Source of the DNA: Anastrepha obliqua
Taxonomy: Eukaryota > Arthropoda > Insecta > Diptera > Tephritidae
Direction: 5' to 3'
Length of the DNA: 64,000 nt
NCBI RefSeq assembly: GCF_027943255.1
Contig: NC_072896.1
Span: 33,382,501 to 33,446,500, forward strand
A model generated the notes under the pieces. It did not search any database and was not told the origin of the DNA. It was given only the letters and a program-made list of their open reading frames with translations. Of this stretch, positions 33,460 to 44,257 are shown piece by piece. The position numbers and the translations under genes were made by a program. Positions within the stretch are counted from its first letter, which is position 1. The number at the start of each line of letters is the position of its first letter.

Positions 33460-34520
33460 CTAGGTTAGGTTGGGTTGAAGTGGTTGCCCTGTGGGTTACA
33501 CTCAGGCTCATAGCCCATTGTGATTCTGCGTGGGGAGCTTTCCCTATTTCTCCTAAAGCCAGAGTGTGCTTTTCAAAAATTTTAAAATACCTTCTATTTC
33601 TGCGGAACTGAGATCTTCCAATTCGTTAAAAAATTGTCTGCATAAAATAGCAAATCTCCGTCTGGATTGAGAAGGACAATGACACACAAGATTGTCTCTT
33701 ACTCTTCCTCATCAAGAAAACTTCTACAGAAGTCATGTGCTTGCACACCCATCCTTTGGGCGTGCCTACCTATGAGACAATGTCCCGTTATGACTGAAAT
33801 CAGTGTGCTAAGACTGTGCTTATTTTGGCTTAGCAAAGATTCTGTGCGTTTAGCATTGAGAGTCGGCCCCAATTGACGGGCGATTTTGCAGTTGGCTTCA
33901 TTACGCCATCTTTCGTTTGCTCTCCTTTTGATTTTTTCAAGGATAAGTAGTTTACATGTTTGTAAGGGTATGCTTATGTCATTGTCTATGTACTCATCGG
34001 TCAACTTGGTGCCGAGTCTCGCTAGTTCAGCGGCTCTGCAGTTACCCTGATTGTCGCGATGGCCAAGAACCCATATTATCCTTAAGCGAAATGACTCAGC
34101 CGTCTTATTAAGAGATTTGCGGCATTTCATCGCTACCTTGGCGATTGTCGACTATTTTGTGAGGGATTCGATCGCCGCCTGGCTGTCAGTGAAAATGTAG
34201 ATGTCATTTCCAGATATCGCATCACACTGTACCAGTATCGCGGCTGTCATAATTGCCATCAGTTCGGCCTGAAAGACACTACAGTAGTCGGGGCCCCGAA
34301 AACTGAAGGAGATCCCTATATCCTCGGAGTATACATCTCCGCCCACCCTGCCCTCGAGCTTTGAGACATCTGTGTATACATGGATAGAGACTCGCCCTGT
34401 CTTACCACTTCCCGTTCCTACTCTTCCCTTGAGGGTAGGAGGGTCGTGAACGTTGTAATGGTAAGTGTGGGCGGGAGTGCATAGTCCATCCATCCTGGAA
34501 TCTCCGAAGTGCTAACCAGC
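33460..34520 (-). mobile_element. I-like LINE insertion in T2 (5'-truncated)
   Basis: A 9-bp target duplication TATGTCCCG flanks it (33451-33459, 34521-34529). The 3' end, on the left, reads CCAACCTAACCTAGC. Contents: RNase H and C-terminal region, described separately. This and the insertion at 32148-33394 are independent hits in the same host element. Confidence 0.75.
33560..34500 (-). pseudogene. LINE RNase H and C-terminal domain (one nonsense codon in the RNase H)
   Basis: 34152-34493 carries HVYTDVSKLEGRVGGDVYSE (first Asp), SVFQAELMAI (Glu) and IYIFTDSQAAIESL (Asp). A single TAG at 34152-34154 separates it from 33699-34130, which continues in the same frame with LRIIWVLGHRDNQGNCRAAE (final Asp position is replaced by A in CRAAEL), RWRNEANCKIARQL and VITGHCLIGRHAQRMG. 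The reading frame otherwise stays open for about 260 codons, so this copy is relatively young. Confidence 0.8.
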
Positions 34521-34929
34521 TATGTCCCGTACTACAATAAAAAAAATGGTACGGTTTTGATTGACACTCTAAATATCGGGGTTTTTTAGTTCTTTCAATC
34601 AAAAAAATACGAAATAATTGAAATAATAATATGATTCTAGTATAGGCGATGGCTATTGATGTTGTGAACAACATATTAAGATTTTAGACGATTCGGTTTA
34701 ATATTTTTTTATCACAGGGCGAAAAAAGTCGTTTCGAGATAAATGAGTTTAAAGTTTGAGGTACAGGAGTGCGCGGACCACTCTCTACCCAGCTAATGGG
34801 CGGTAGAAGCTATAGTATTGGGAATTTCAGCATATTCTTAAGATACTACACTTTCGAAATATCGAAAAACCAAAAATCTATGTTTTTGAAGTTTCTAGGC
34901 AGACCATGGGGTCCCATTAACAACATTAG

Positions 34930-35530
34930 CTTTGAAAAAAAGAGTGAAAATTTTAACAACGCATTTAAGAATACTTAATAAGAAGAAAGGCTGTGAAAGC
35001 TGTGTAATAGGCAACTATTTTTCATTTTCGATGTAAGATTCACATTTTTCCTCAATTTATGCCTTTTCAGCTAGAAAAGTTGCTTCCTTAAAAACCTATA
35101 AAACAGTCATCGACTATATTTCAGTTTCCTCGCACTGTATGTCTGCGACGGTGCATTCTAATAATAGGTATTATAATACTTTAAATAAAAAGCCTAGTCG
35201 CGTGTCACTCACACGTCATATCGACCGCAAAATTTCATTAAAATTCAACGATAAAAATTCACTTAATATTTAAAGCGAATTGTGTTTGTGCTGGCAATGT
35301 GTTGGTATCTTGCATTGATAGTCAAAATACTCTGCTGACATTCCAGTGCATCGAAATGGTATATGATAAAGAAGTCATACTAGTTCGAACGGGACTAGAC
35401 TTGGACCAGTTTCAAAATGACCAATTAGAGATGTGAGCAAAAAACATTTTTTTTATTAAATTTTTGGGTTTTGTTGGTGTTATATTTTCATTTAATAAAT
35501 AATTTTTTATTTATAGTTACTTTCATTCCT
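34930..35530. other. Intergenic, no gene seen
   Basis: AT-rich, no recognisable domain. Confidence 0.5.
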
Positions 35531-35539
35531 CTTTTGCCT

Positions 35540-36250
35540 ACAGATGGGGCTGGAGAGAGTTCAAAGGATTGCACTTTTTAGAATCAGTGAGGCGCTTCCA
35601 ATTACTCACACTCTAGCGCCTAAAGTAATTTCAAATGTGGTACCTGTAGACACCGTATGCAAAACTGCCGCTGCACGTACCGCAATCAGACTGAGAGGTT
35701 CAAGCTATAGGCTCCACTTCACTTATGAACATTCAAGTATCCTTAGAAATTTTGGGTCCGTCCCCCTGGTGATGGATCGATGTACATCCTTGCTTAGTCG
35801 AAGCGGAACATTTCCATTCACATTCTACCAAGGGAGTAGTGGGCGTTGGGCTACAGTAGGATACAGGGTTTGGTGAACCTCTTCACGGTTGGCTCAAAGT
35901 TGGAAGGAAGGGTTGGTGAAGGAGTATTCTTCAAAGAGCTCTCCAGCAGACTCAATAATAGGTAGTCGCAATCAAAGAAGCAGCTGATTGACTACTCACC
36001 TGCATATAAACTGCCAGGAATGTAAGTATTTATTTACTCCGATAGCGAAACGGTAATTGCCGTTGACCCTCGGCTCAATGAATGTGCATTCAAAACTCGT
36101 CTGAGAATGCCTGACTTGACTTTCGATTGCATCAGAATTCTTTGACATAAGGTTAATCTGGTCACAGCTACATTGCGGGAAGCTGTGAAGCGGGTGAGCT
36201 GGCTAGACAAGGGACGTGTGATATGATAAAATTCATCAGCAGCATAAAGC
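35540..36250 (+). pseudogene. I-like LINE: RT end to RNase H (broken)
   Basis: The frame 35544-35876 reads LERVQRIALFRISEALPITH, VDTVCKTAAARTAIRLRG and EHSSILRNFGSVPL, the segment joining RT to RNase H. After a shift: LFTVGSKLEGRVGEGVFFKE (TDGSK reads TVGSK, so the catalytic Asp is lost) and FIYSDSETVIAV. Heavily decayed after that. Confidence 0.72.
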
Positions 36251-36414
36251 ACTTAACACAACCTTATCGTAGTCATAGTCAGTTCATAATCCCCATATAC
36301 TAATCCTCTCCTCCAACCTACTACACATCCTCTTCTCTTTCCTTTCGTCTTCCACCCCCTTACTTCCTTCACAATGGAACGCCAAAGGATGAATTCGATT
36401 TCTTTGTCCAAGTG

Positions 36415-36930
36415 TACCTACTCTTTAACTAACTCACTAAGTCATGTGAATTTATGCATGGACGTACTAGTTAGTTAACTGTTCCGCAATGTTGACTCGT
36501 ATAATGTTCATGCAGAGGCTGACTAATTCGTTAACTGGTAAAAAGAATTAATAATGTATGAAAATACTAGTTTGTTGACTGGACTATTATGAACTAGTTG
36601 CATGACTAGTATAATTCTGATGCAGAGGCTGACCAGCTCGCTAAGTGGTAAAACAATTAATAATATATGACATATTAGTTTCTTGACTGGTCCATCATGA
36701 ACTAGTTGCTTGACTAGTATAATTCTGATGCAGAGGCTGACTAGTTCATTAACTGGAGTAATGCTAATGCAGTTGGTATTCACTAATCAGTGTGAGACTG
36801 ACTAGATCGTAAACTAGTCTCATATTAACTAGTTCACAACCTGGGCCACTATGAACTAGTTTGTCTACTATTATAATACTAATGCATTATAAGCTAACTA
36901 GTTCATTGACCAGTGTAACGCTGATATACA
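36415..36930. repeat. ~109-bp tandem repeat rich in ACTAGTT
   Basis: TGCAGAGGCTGAC recurs at 36511, 36621 and 36729 (spacing 110 and 108). Each is followed by GTTAACTGG-like and GAACTAGTTGC-like blocks. A further degenerate unit runs to about 36930. The open frame across it on the reverse strand is a by-product of the period being near a multiple of three. Confidence 0.75.
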
Positions 36931-36939
36931 GGCTGAAAA

Positions 36940-38165
36940 TTTATATTTCGTATGGGACGGTCATGTTGAAAATACCAGTCGCTAGTATTGAAAAAGGAAA
37001 GAAACAGAATTAAATCAGATGCAAGGCAAATTAGTAGTAAAGTGGGTCAGAAGTGGTAGATTTTACTGCAGGGTATTTGCGCAACAACTGTGTGCGTGTG
37101 TGTAGGTTGGCCTGTTTTTTGTTGAAATATGTTTCCGAGAGAAGCTAAAAAAACCAAAGTAAAAAGTAAATAATAAGCAAATAATTTTGTATATTTTTGT
37201 ATGTGTGCATTAGCGTATAAATATAATTAACACATATGAGCAATTTTGCTAAACTAATTAAAAATGCAAAATCACTTAATTACAAAAACGGATAGAAGCT
37301 TTTTAAATTTTAATTAACTGTTGGGGTGGCAAACTCACGCAACCGAATAAGCAAACACACACACACATATAAATATGTATTTGTATATTTATAAAAAAAC
37401 AAACGCATACATCGCCTGCTAAATTAATTTATAGCAAGCCGGCTCGTGATCCGACGGCGTATTTCGCTTTATCAATTTGTTGTTGTTGGCTCAAAACCCT
37501 CTTGTCGCTTCTGCTGCTGTTACTGTTGCTTTTGCCGCCTTTTTTCGACAGTTTATCGCAGTGCAGGCATACGAGTGCATTCGCACTTTCGAAAGGCCCC
37601 TCACCTTTTTTGCGCTATGCGCCTGAGAAGAGTTTTGCAGCGCCTATTTCATGCTAATTTTTGCCGCACGCGTTCACACGAGCATTCACGAATAAATGTA
37701 AACGAAAATTTAGACAAATCATCGTTTAAACTGACGCCCGTCAGAGTCGCGTGGGTTAGTGGAAGATTATCATTCGGTAAGTTACAGGCTTGAGAATCAC
37801 GCGGGATATGAGAAATCAAATAATAAGAACATTTTTTTTCTAAAAGCGGTCGTCACTTGGTAGACTAGCAAGCAAGCCTTCGAGTTTCTAGATTAAATAA
37901 AATATAGCTTAAAAAAACTAAAAAACACGCTTTTATTGCTAATCGAACTAAAAAGTAGAAAATAAATTTTAATGACAAAGGGACCTATAATGAAGTAATA
38001 GCAAATCGAAGGATCAGTCATAGTCAACTACCTCAGAACAGAATTATAACAAAAATTAAGATACAAATAGAGTAATTCAAATTAGAGTTAAAAACGTGGG
38101 ATGCTTGATATAGTACATATTACAATCATTTTATTTGCAACTACCTATGTACAGAGGGTTATGAA
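36940..38165. other. Intergenic, no gene seen
   Basis: AT-rich with GT/CA runs (37090, 37357). The frame at 37446-37793 is Cys/Arg-rich without a domain. Confidence 0.55.
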
Positions 38166-38167
38166 AG

Positions 38168-38324
38168 TGAAGCAGAATGGACATGTTTTGGGGATTGGAA
38201 AACTCGTTGGCATAAGTGTATTTCATCGAGAGGGCATTATTTTGAAGGGGATGAAATTGATTTACAAGAATAAATGACGATTTTTCATTTTACAACCAAA
38301 TTCACCTTACTTTTTGCCCACAGG
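38168..38324 (+). mobile_element. Mariner B, solo 3' end
   Basis: Matches the terminal ~155 bases of the 44258-45266 copy, from GGACATGTTTTGGGGATTGG to the inverted repeat ending TTACTTTTTGCCCACAG next to TA (38325-38326). The rest of the element is absent. Confidence 0.82.
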
Positions 38325-38479
38325 TAAAAAAGAAAATATTAATCCTGGCAATCCTAATAAGGATAATGGGAAATTTTTATCAAATTATTGCATTGTCATC
38401 GGTCCTTGATAGGTGTGCAAAATTTCAAGTCGATCAGATGTTTAGAAGCCAGTGAAAATTAAGCTCAAAGATTCCGTTA

Positions 38480-38502
38480 CATACATACATACATACATAC
38501 AA
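38480..38502. repeat. ACAT microsatellite
   Basis: Run of ACAT units. Confidence 0.85.
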
Positions 38503-38758
38503 CCCGTCCTAATAAAAGTGTGTTAAAAAAGCTGCAAATGAAGGCGGCATAAAATTGCAGGTACCGTCATTTGTTTATTTTTGTTTTTGTTTTTTTATAT
38601 TCCATTATAAATTACAATCTGTTAATATTAACAATAAGTAATTGGTGTTGGGGGGCTTGGGATTAAAATGTATCTTCCCTTTGGAAGAGAACATTATTGA
38701 CTTTGCTGGTATTTAGTTATAATTTTACTGATATAACATAGTTTTCTATAATTTTTTT

Positions 38759-39989
38759 TTATATTACAGTACGAGCAAGATCTGTGGTTGTTTTGCGCTT
38801 AAGTCTTCTTAGTTTAAGATCCATTTCCGAAATCAGTCTCATTTTATAGTTTTTGTGCTGTAATAGTCGCAAGATGTGCTTACTGCTGCTTCTTTCTACT
38901 GTTTCAGTGACAGTGTCTATGCCGAGGTCGCAGTGAATATCGTAATTTTTTATGTACCAATTTGTGTTTGTGATTGTCCTTAGCATCTTAGATTGACTTT
39001 TCTGTATGATTTGATTGACTGGCAGTCCCCCAAATTTCTAGTCCGTAGGTCCATGTCGGTCTGATTATTGATTTGTATATCATTTGTTTATTAAGTAAGT
39101 TTAGGGTTGATTGTTTTCCTCGTAGCCAGTAGAGTTGTCGGAATTTGTTTTTCATCTCGTTTCTCTTGTTCAGTATGTGTTTTTTCCATGTGAGTTTTGA
39201 GTCAATCGTTATGCCTAAATATTTTGCACTTGAGTGTATTTTTATGTCTTCTCCGTTAATTTGGATTGGGTATCTTGCAGAATTTCTCTTCGCGTATACC
39301 TATTACATGTTGTGTTTTGACCCCAATGCTCCATTTTTCAAACCATTGTGTTGTAGCTGATAGGGTATCTTGCAGTGTTTTTATTGCTGCTTCTTCATTG
39401 TGGTTAGCTGACATTAAAACTGTGTCGTCTGCAAATGTAGCTATCATTGATCCTCGAGTAGTTGGTGTTGGTATATCTGCTGTGTATACTTAGTATAGTA
39501 TGGGGCCCAGTACGCTTCCTTGAGGTACTCCATCTGACGCCGTCAAGATAACAGAGCACTCATCGCCATAGTTTATGAAGAAGTGTCTATCAGTCATGTA
39601 GTTTTTAAGGATATTAAATATGTTAAGTGGTAAAATGTTTTTTAGCTTATATAGAAGTCCTTTGTGCCATACTCTGTCAAAAGCTTTCGCGTTGTCCTAA
39701 TACACGGCAATGCAATATTTCTTCTTATCGAAGTCGTGTATAATTTTGTTTACTACTCTGTGAATCTGTTGCACAGTTGAATGTTGTTTTCGGAAACCGA
39801 ACTGGTGTGAGGGGATAGCGTCTTTTTGTTTTAAAATCGGGTCCGTTTCTATCAAGCAGTATTTTCTCAAACAATTTGAAGAGGATGGGCAGCAAGCTAA
39901 TTGGTCTGTACGAGCTACAAACAGTGGCGTTCTTGTTTGGCTTGGGGATCGCTATAACTTGAGCAACTTTCCATGCTTTTGGGAAGTAT
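38759..39989 (-). pseudogene. Jockey ORF2: RT palm to C-terminus (broken)
   Basis: Reverse strand: KAWKVAQVIAIPKPNKNA, YRPISLLPILFKLFEKILLD (about 39850-39985), then after shifts ATFADDTVLMSA with the catalytic FADD (about 39412-39447), TTQWFEKWSIGV, and finally SKMLRTITNTNWYIKNYDIH, GIDTVTETVERSSSKH and RRLKRKTTTDLARTV (38759-38986). At least five frame changes. Inactive. Confidence 0.82.
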
Positions 39990-40089
39990 GGTTAATGGTT
40001 AATGCTAGTAAAGGTTTAAGATACGAGTATGGCCCTTTAGCACTGCGACCATATTGATATATTATGCACCCTATGCTGTCTATTGACTG

Positions 40090-40900
40090 TTAAGTACGCT
40101 TATGAATTGTACCACCTCCTTCTGAGGGAGTGATTGAAGGTCTTCATCTGTAAGCATGAACTTGTTTAAAAACCGTTTCCTTCTATGCGGCAACCCCGGA
40201 CATTCGATGATGAGATGTTCTATAGACTCCTCATCTTCGCAGCAGAATCTGCAGGTGTTTGTTGCAGGTGAAGTGACCCGTGAGGGCGTCTGTGAGAGTG
40301 CGAATGCTCGTTTTGTTTAACGTGAGGGCCATGTTAGCTCTTTTAGCATTGAAACTTAAGAACTTTTTGGAGTGTCTAAGACCCTCTACGTTGTTCCAAT
40401 GCTGATTTAATAGAGTTTTGGCCCAGTATTTTACTTTTTGTTTTAGGCCGTTTTTGTTAAGTCCAAACATGGGACTAAGTCCGATGAAATTTACATCTGC
40501 CCCCTTTTTGGCTTGAAAGTCTGCCTTTTCGTTGCTGTCATATCCCTCATGTCCTGGTACCCAAATTAATGAGACATTGGTTTTGGATGCCAGGTTATTG
40601 AGTGTCTTGTGGCATTCTAAGAGAGTTTTAGAGTTGTAGGTATAGCTATCTAAAGCTTTTAGAACTGATTGGCTGTCCGAGAGTATTCTAATCTTTACTC
40701 TCTTGTGGTTTATACGTTGCATGATGTTTGCTACTTCCATTATTGCGTATAATTCCGCTTGGAAGATGGTGGTGTCCCTGGTGAGAGTGAATGATTTGTG
40801 GATTCTGGGCTCCACTACTCCTGCTCCTACTCCATAAGGTGTTTTTGATCCATCAGGGTACCATTTTTGTGAATCATCATTCATCTATTTTGTGTTTGTT
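40090..40900 (-). pseudogene. RNase H of the nested LINE; all catalytic residues present
   Basis: The open frame 40231-40884 holds all four RNase H carboxylates: Asp11 (YPDGSKTPYGVGAGVV), Glu44 (FQAELYAI), Asp70 (RILSDSQSVLKAL) and Asp122 (WVPGHEGYDSNEKAD). Then follow the KYWAKTLLNQHWNN and LTDALTGHF blocks. A frameshift at about 40255 moves the zinc knuckle CRFCCEDEESIEHLIIEC to another frame, which runs to a stop at about 40087. The RNase H module itself is uninterrupted for 217 codons, the best-preserved LINE segment in the window. Confidence 0.85.
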
Positions 40901-41065
40901 TTCCACTCGATCCTCTCAGGAAAGGTAACTGTGTATCCTTTTGTGAAACAGAGGGTTGGGTCAATATGGTCTGAGACTTGAGCCATGCTTATGGTGTTTT
41001 TGATTTTATTTAGGATACTTAGGTGACCGGTGAGGTTGTCTAATTTGAAATTTTCTTTCTTTTTT

Positions 41066-41370
41066 TTACTTTTCTGCTATATGAAGTGGTGGGAGATTAA
41101 GGAATGCTTCCATGCCAGCTGTTGGGGTAGTGCTCATAGCTCCTGTGCTGCATAGGCAAGCAAGCCTTTGTACTTTTCCCAGTTTGGTTACCGCTGTTTT
41201 TTTAATAGATTTGCTCCACCATACTAGTGCCCCATACAGTATGATTGGTCTAACCATTTGAGTGTATATCCAGAGGGCCATACTAGGGCTGAGACCCCAG
41301 GATCTCCCTAGTAATCGTTGGTTGTCCACAAGGATTTCGTGGCTTTTTTGTTATATTATTTATATGTGAT
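41066..41370 (-). pseudogene. RT thumb of the nested LINE
   Basis: 41066-41329 reads RLLGRSWGLSPSMALWIYTQ, VRPIILYGALVWWSKS, KLGKVQRLACLCSTGAMSTT and FLNLPPLHIAEK. This is the typical thumb-to-RNase H region. The RT palm is missing by 5' truncation. Confidence 0.85.
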
Positions 41371-41403
41371 TCCCAAGTGAGTTTTTTTATCTAAAGTTAG
41401 TAG

Positions 41404-42075
41404 TTTGGGAAGTATTGTAGTCTAATTATTCCATTGAAGAGGTCTTGCATGTAGTTTATTATAGTATTGGGTAGCTCCTTTAGTATTTTTCCATTTTTTT
41501 GGTCAAGTCCCGGTGTCTTTTTGTATTTAAGTTTCTTTATATAGTATTTGATTTCTTTTTTTGTCGTGTTTTGTATTGCGGGGCCTGCATTTTCAATTGT
41601 GTTTGGCTGCTCAATGTCTTCATTATCCATGCTATATTATTTGTAAATATTGTTTTAAAGTGGTCAGCTAATGTTTCAGCCTTCTCTTTGCTTGTTCTTT
41701 CCCATGTGTGGGAATTTGTTTTTATTGGAGGCTTGTGTATGGTTTTTTAGCGAGTTTTTTAGTTGCTTTCCATAGGGAATAGTTGGTAGCTGTAGTTGTT
41801 TCTAGGCTGCTAAGGTACTTCTTCAGTTGATTGTCATTATGTTCTTGGAGACTTTTTTTGAGTTCATTTGATGATTTGTTTAGTTTAGTTTTATCGGCTG
41901 GGTGTTTGGAGCGTTGCCAGTTCTTCCTGACTTTGCGTTTTTGTTTGATTTTGTCTAAAATAATAGGAGGGATTTTCTTTGTTATTAAGGTTTCTAATAT
42001 TGGTGTCGATTGTGTTCCGTCATTTGTGAAGCAACACTTCACAATGCAAGCGAGAAATATTTTGGAGAGTCTCGG
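41404..42075 (-). pseudogene. Jockey ORF2: pre-RT linker and RT start
   Basis: 41722-42090 reads LITKKIPPIILDKIKQKRK, RKNWQRSKHPADKTKLNKSS, KKYLSSLETTTATNYSLWKA, the charged linker that precedes RT in jockey elements. 41397-41630 then gives IKYYIKKLKYKKTPGLDQ and the block ending IIRLQYFP. The frame changes in between. The typical K(A/S)PGxDxI motif reads KTPGLDQKN. Confidence 0.8.
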
Positions 42076-42089
42076 CCAAACAAATATCA

Positions 42090-42718
42090 TACATAGAAGA
42101 TGTATGAATCAATTACACATATATACATATTCACGCAGTTGCTTTCTATACCCACATTTGCACATCACTTAAACTGACGCATACCTTCAATTTCGCTAAC
42201 ACAATCGAGTAAATGATCCGTTCGTTTGTTAGCACAAAAAGTCAATGCACGCAAATTCACAATGCAAATATGCAAACAGGTTCAGCAAACACACACATAC
42301 ACCCACACATCCATAATTCTGCATTTGTTTGAGCATACGCTCATTCACATTTTAAACATTTACGTACTGCTTTGCGCCTAAAAGCATCAAAAATATTTGG
42401 CGCGGTGACTGGCCACTTCTCGCTAACATCATTTTTATGCCTGGTAGTGACAGATGTGTGGCATGCAGCACTTACGGCTACTCTTGCAGCAGTTTTGGCT
42501 CCCAGTGGTTTTCGCTGGTTTTAATATTTGCACTTGAATTTTGTTGTTAAAATTTAACTGGAAAATATCGATCGGGCTCCTAAGCCTAACACAGCTGGTT
42601 CAGATGTGTAGGCGAACGTTATCACTCTATGGCCATTGTTTTTTTCTGCTAAACGCTAAATAAGAACCATTTATATCGTACTATATAATTTTCAAATATT
42701 ATTTTACATTGATTTATT
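42090..42718. other. Intergenic, no gene seen
   Basis: Contains ACACACATAC-type simple repeats (about 42290). No domain. Confidence 0.6.
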
Positions 42719-43745
42719 TTGGGTTGGGGAATAAGTTCATAGCGGTTTTATATTTTCTTTTATTTTACAACGATTTATTTGCTGTTTCGCAAAGTGTAAG
42801 TATTCATTCGCAAAAACTCTTTCTGCTTTACAAAACTATGTTAATTGTATTTTTGAGTTATTTTTCTTTATTAGTTGTGAGGCTTAGAAATGGAATACCC
42901 AGGAGGCGAAAATCACCATTTGCGACACCTGCTACTCTTTGCTTTTCATCGAGGTCACAAAGCGGCTGAAGTGTTCCGGGCTATACTTGCGACGTGTATG
43001 GAGTAGGTGTCATAGGCAAGTCTACAGCACGGAAAGTGCTTACAAAGTTCAAAAATGGCGACTTTGATGTCAATGACACGCTCCGCAGCGGAAGGGCTTC
43101 TGAATACGATGAGCAACGTCTCAAATTACTTTTGACGAAGAACGGTCGCCAAACCAGTCGTGATTTGGCGAAAAAAATGAACTACGATCACAAAACTATT
43201 TTCACCGAAAAATTGGAAGCCTGGGTGCCACATGAGCTCAAAAAAATAAAACATAGAAAGTCACCTTCAAATTACTTCTCAGCATCTCGCCCCCCAGTGG
43301 GCAACACGCAGTCATAAACAACGTTTCTTGTACCGATTTGTCACGGGAAATGAGAAAGGGTGCCTGTATGAGTACATAATATGAATCAAATGAAACGTTC
43401 AACAAGGAGCTCTACATTTCCCAGCTACGTCGCGTGAATGAAGCTATTCGACTGAAAATACCTGATCGTCATTGTCAAACCATACGCCTTCACGACAACG
43501 CCAGGTCGTCAAAGCCCCAGTCAAAGAGCTCGAAAGGGAGGTCCTTCAACAACCGCCGTATTCTTCGGACCTTGCACCCACCGATTACCATCTTATCCGC
43601 TCCCTATCAAACCATATGAAGGTCCCTTCGATAACAAAGGTATCCCTTCGATAACAAAGATGTCCTTAAAACTGGCTCAATCACACTTTTGACACTAGAC
43701 CAGACGATTTTTGGGGGAAAGGCATCAACAAATTTTTCGAGATCT
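42719..43745 (+). mobile_element. Mariner element D, defective
   Basis: The left end GGGTTGGGGAATAAGTTCAT resembles the inverted repeat of one mariner subfamily. No matching right end found, so it is probably truncated on the right. Confidence 0.7.
42900..43745 (+). pseudogene. Mariner transposase pseudogene (element D)
   Basis: Frames read FRAILATCM-like then STARKVLTKFKNGDFDVNDTL, RSGRASEYDEQ (the GRP-type linker), KNGRQTSRDLAKKMNYDHKT and EAWVPHELK in 42994-43317. The first catalytic region is unreadable. Later VNEAIRLKIPDR, then LHDNARS (second Asp) and, in another frame, QQPPYSSDLAPTDYHLIRSL (third Asp, 43472-43654). Multiple shifts. Confidence 0.78.
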
Positions 43746-43999
43746 TGATTATTTTATTTTGTGCCTTATAAGTGACTCATGAGCGTAAAGCAAGACTCTT
43801 GCCTATGTTCAATGATTCACATATAAACACCATAGTAGTTTTTGAGTAACATTGACATAGTCTGTTTCAGTGGTGGTACAACTCACAGAATCGCTTTTAG
43901 CTGAAGGTCCCACTGTTATACCCAGTTTACCGTTGCCTAAATTCCTAGAAGGTCGCAAAACTGAATTTTATGAAACTTAACGTAAAAAAAAATGTGAAA

Positions 44000-44255
44000 T
44001 AAAGAAAAGAGCATATGGATGGATAGGGCATGCTCTGCGAAAGCCTTATGAGGAAATACCGCATGGCGATTTGACTTGGAACCCGCAAGGAATGAGAAGA
44101 AGAGGCAGACCAGTGATGACTTGGCAAAGGACTATCCGCAATGAACCTGGGAAATCGTTTAATGAACTGAGATTTATGTCTAGAAATAGAAATGTTTGGA
44201 ATACTTTTGTTGAATCCTTAAGCGCCTAAAGGAGTATGGGATAGTAATAATAATG
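44000..44255 (+). mobile_element. RTE-like LINE 3' fragment with TAA tail
   Basis: Reads YGWIGHALRKPYEEIPHG, LTWNPQGMRRRGRPVMTWQR and SRNRNVWNTFVESLSA to a TAA at about 44227-44229, then a TAATAATAAT tail. This C-terminal stretch is open for some 70 codons. Mariner B copy 2 begins 3 bases after the tail. Confidence 0.8.
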
Positions 44256-44257
44256 TA

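Larger units (their letters stand above)
31901..34920. mobile_element. TTAA-bounded noncoding element T2, split by two LINE insertions
   Basis: Segments 31901-32147, 33408-33459 and 34521-34920 are collinear with the reverse complement of 59175-59479, which supplies an uninterrupted partner for the left and middle parts. The ends read TTAAGGGGTCCCGGTGG on the left and, reversed, TTAATGGGACCCCATGG on the right. Net length without inserts is about 0.7 kb, like T1 at 14427-15149. T1 and T2 share a core TTTCGAGATAAATGAGTTTAAAG / TTTGAGAAAAACGCATTTAAAG (given here in two short forms) at a similar distance from the right end. Confidence 0.65.
39990..41403 (-). mobile_element. RNase H-bearing LINE nested in the jockey element
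   Basis: 5'-truncated insertion bounded by the 12-bp direct repeat TTTGGGAAGTAT at 39978-39989 and 41404-41415. Its 3' tail, on the left, reads CATTAACCATTAACC. Contents: RT thumb, RNase H and zinc knuckle. Confidence 0.87.
38740..42075 (-). mobile_element. Jockey-type LINE, split by a nested LINE
   Basis: ORF2 of a jockey-superfamily element with its 5' end on the right. Segments 41404-42075 and 38740-39989 rejoin in frame (LQYFP into KAWKVAQV) when the nested insertion 39990-41403 and one copy of a 12-bp duplication are removed. The endonuclease is missing. Confidence 0.82.

Noticed and set aside
36523..36783. 86-codon frame with an internal repeat (ELVSLCIRIILV twice)
   Set aside because: The repeat reflects the ~109-bp DNA tandem period, not protein repeats; other units break the frame.
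37446..37793. 115-codon Cys/Arg-rich frame
   Set aside because: No recognisable domain or signal; composition follows a local GCTGCTGTTACTG-type simple sequence.
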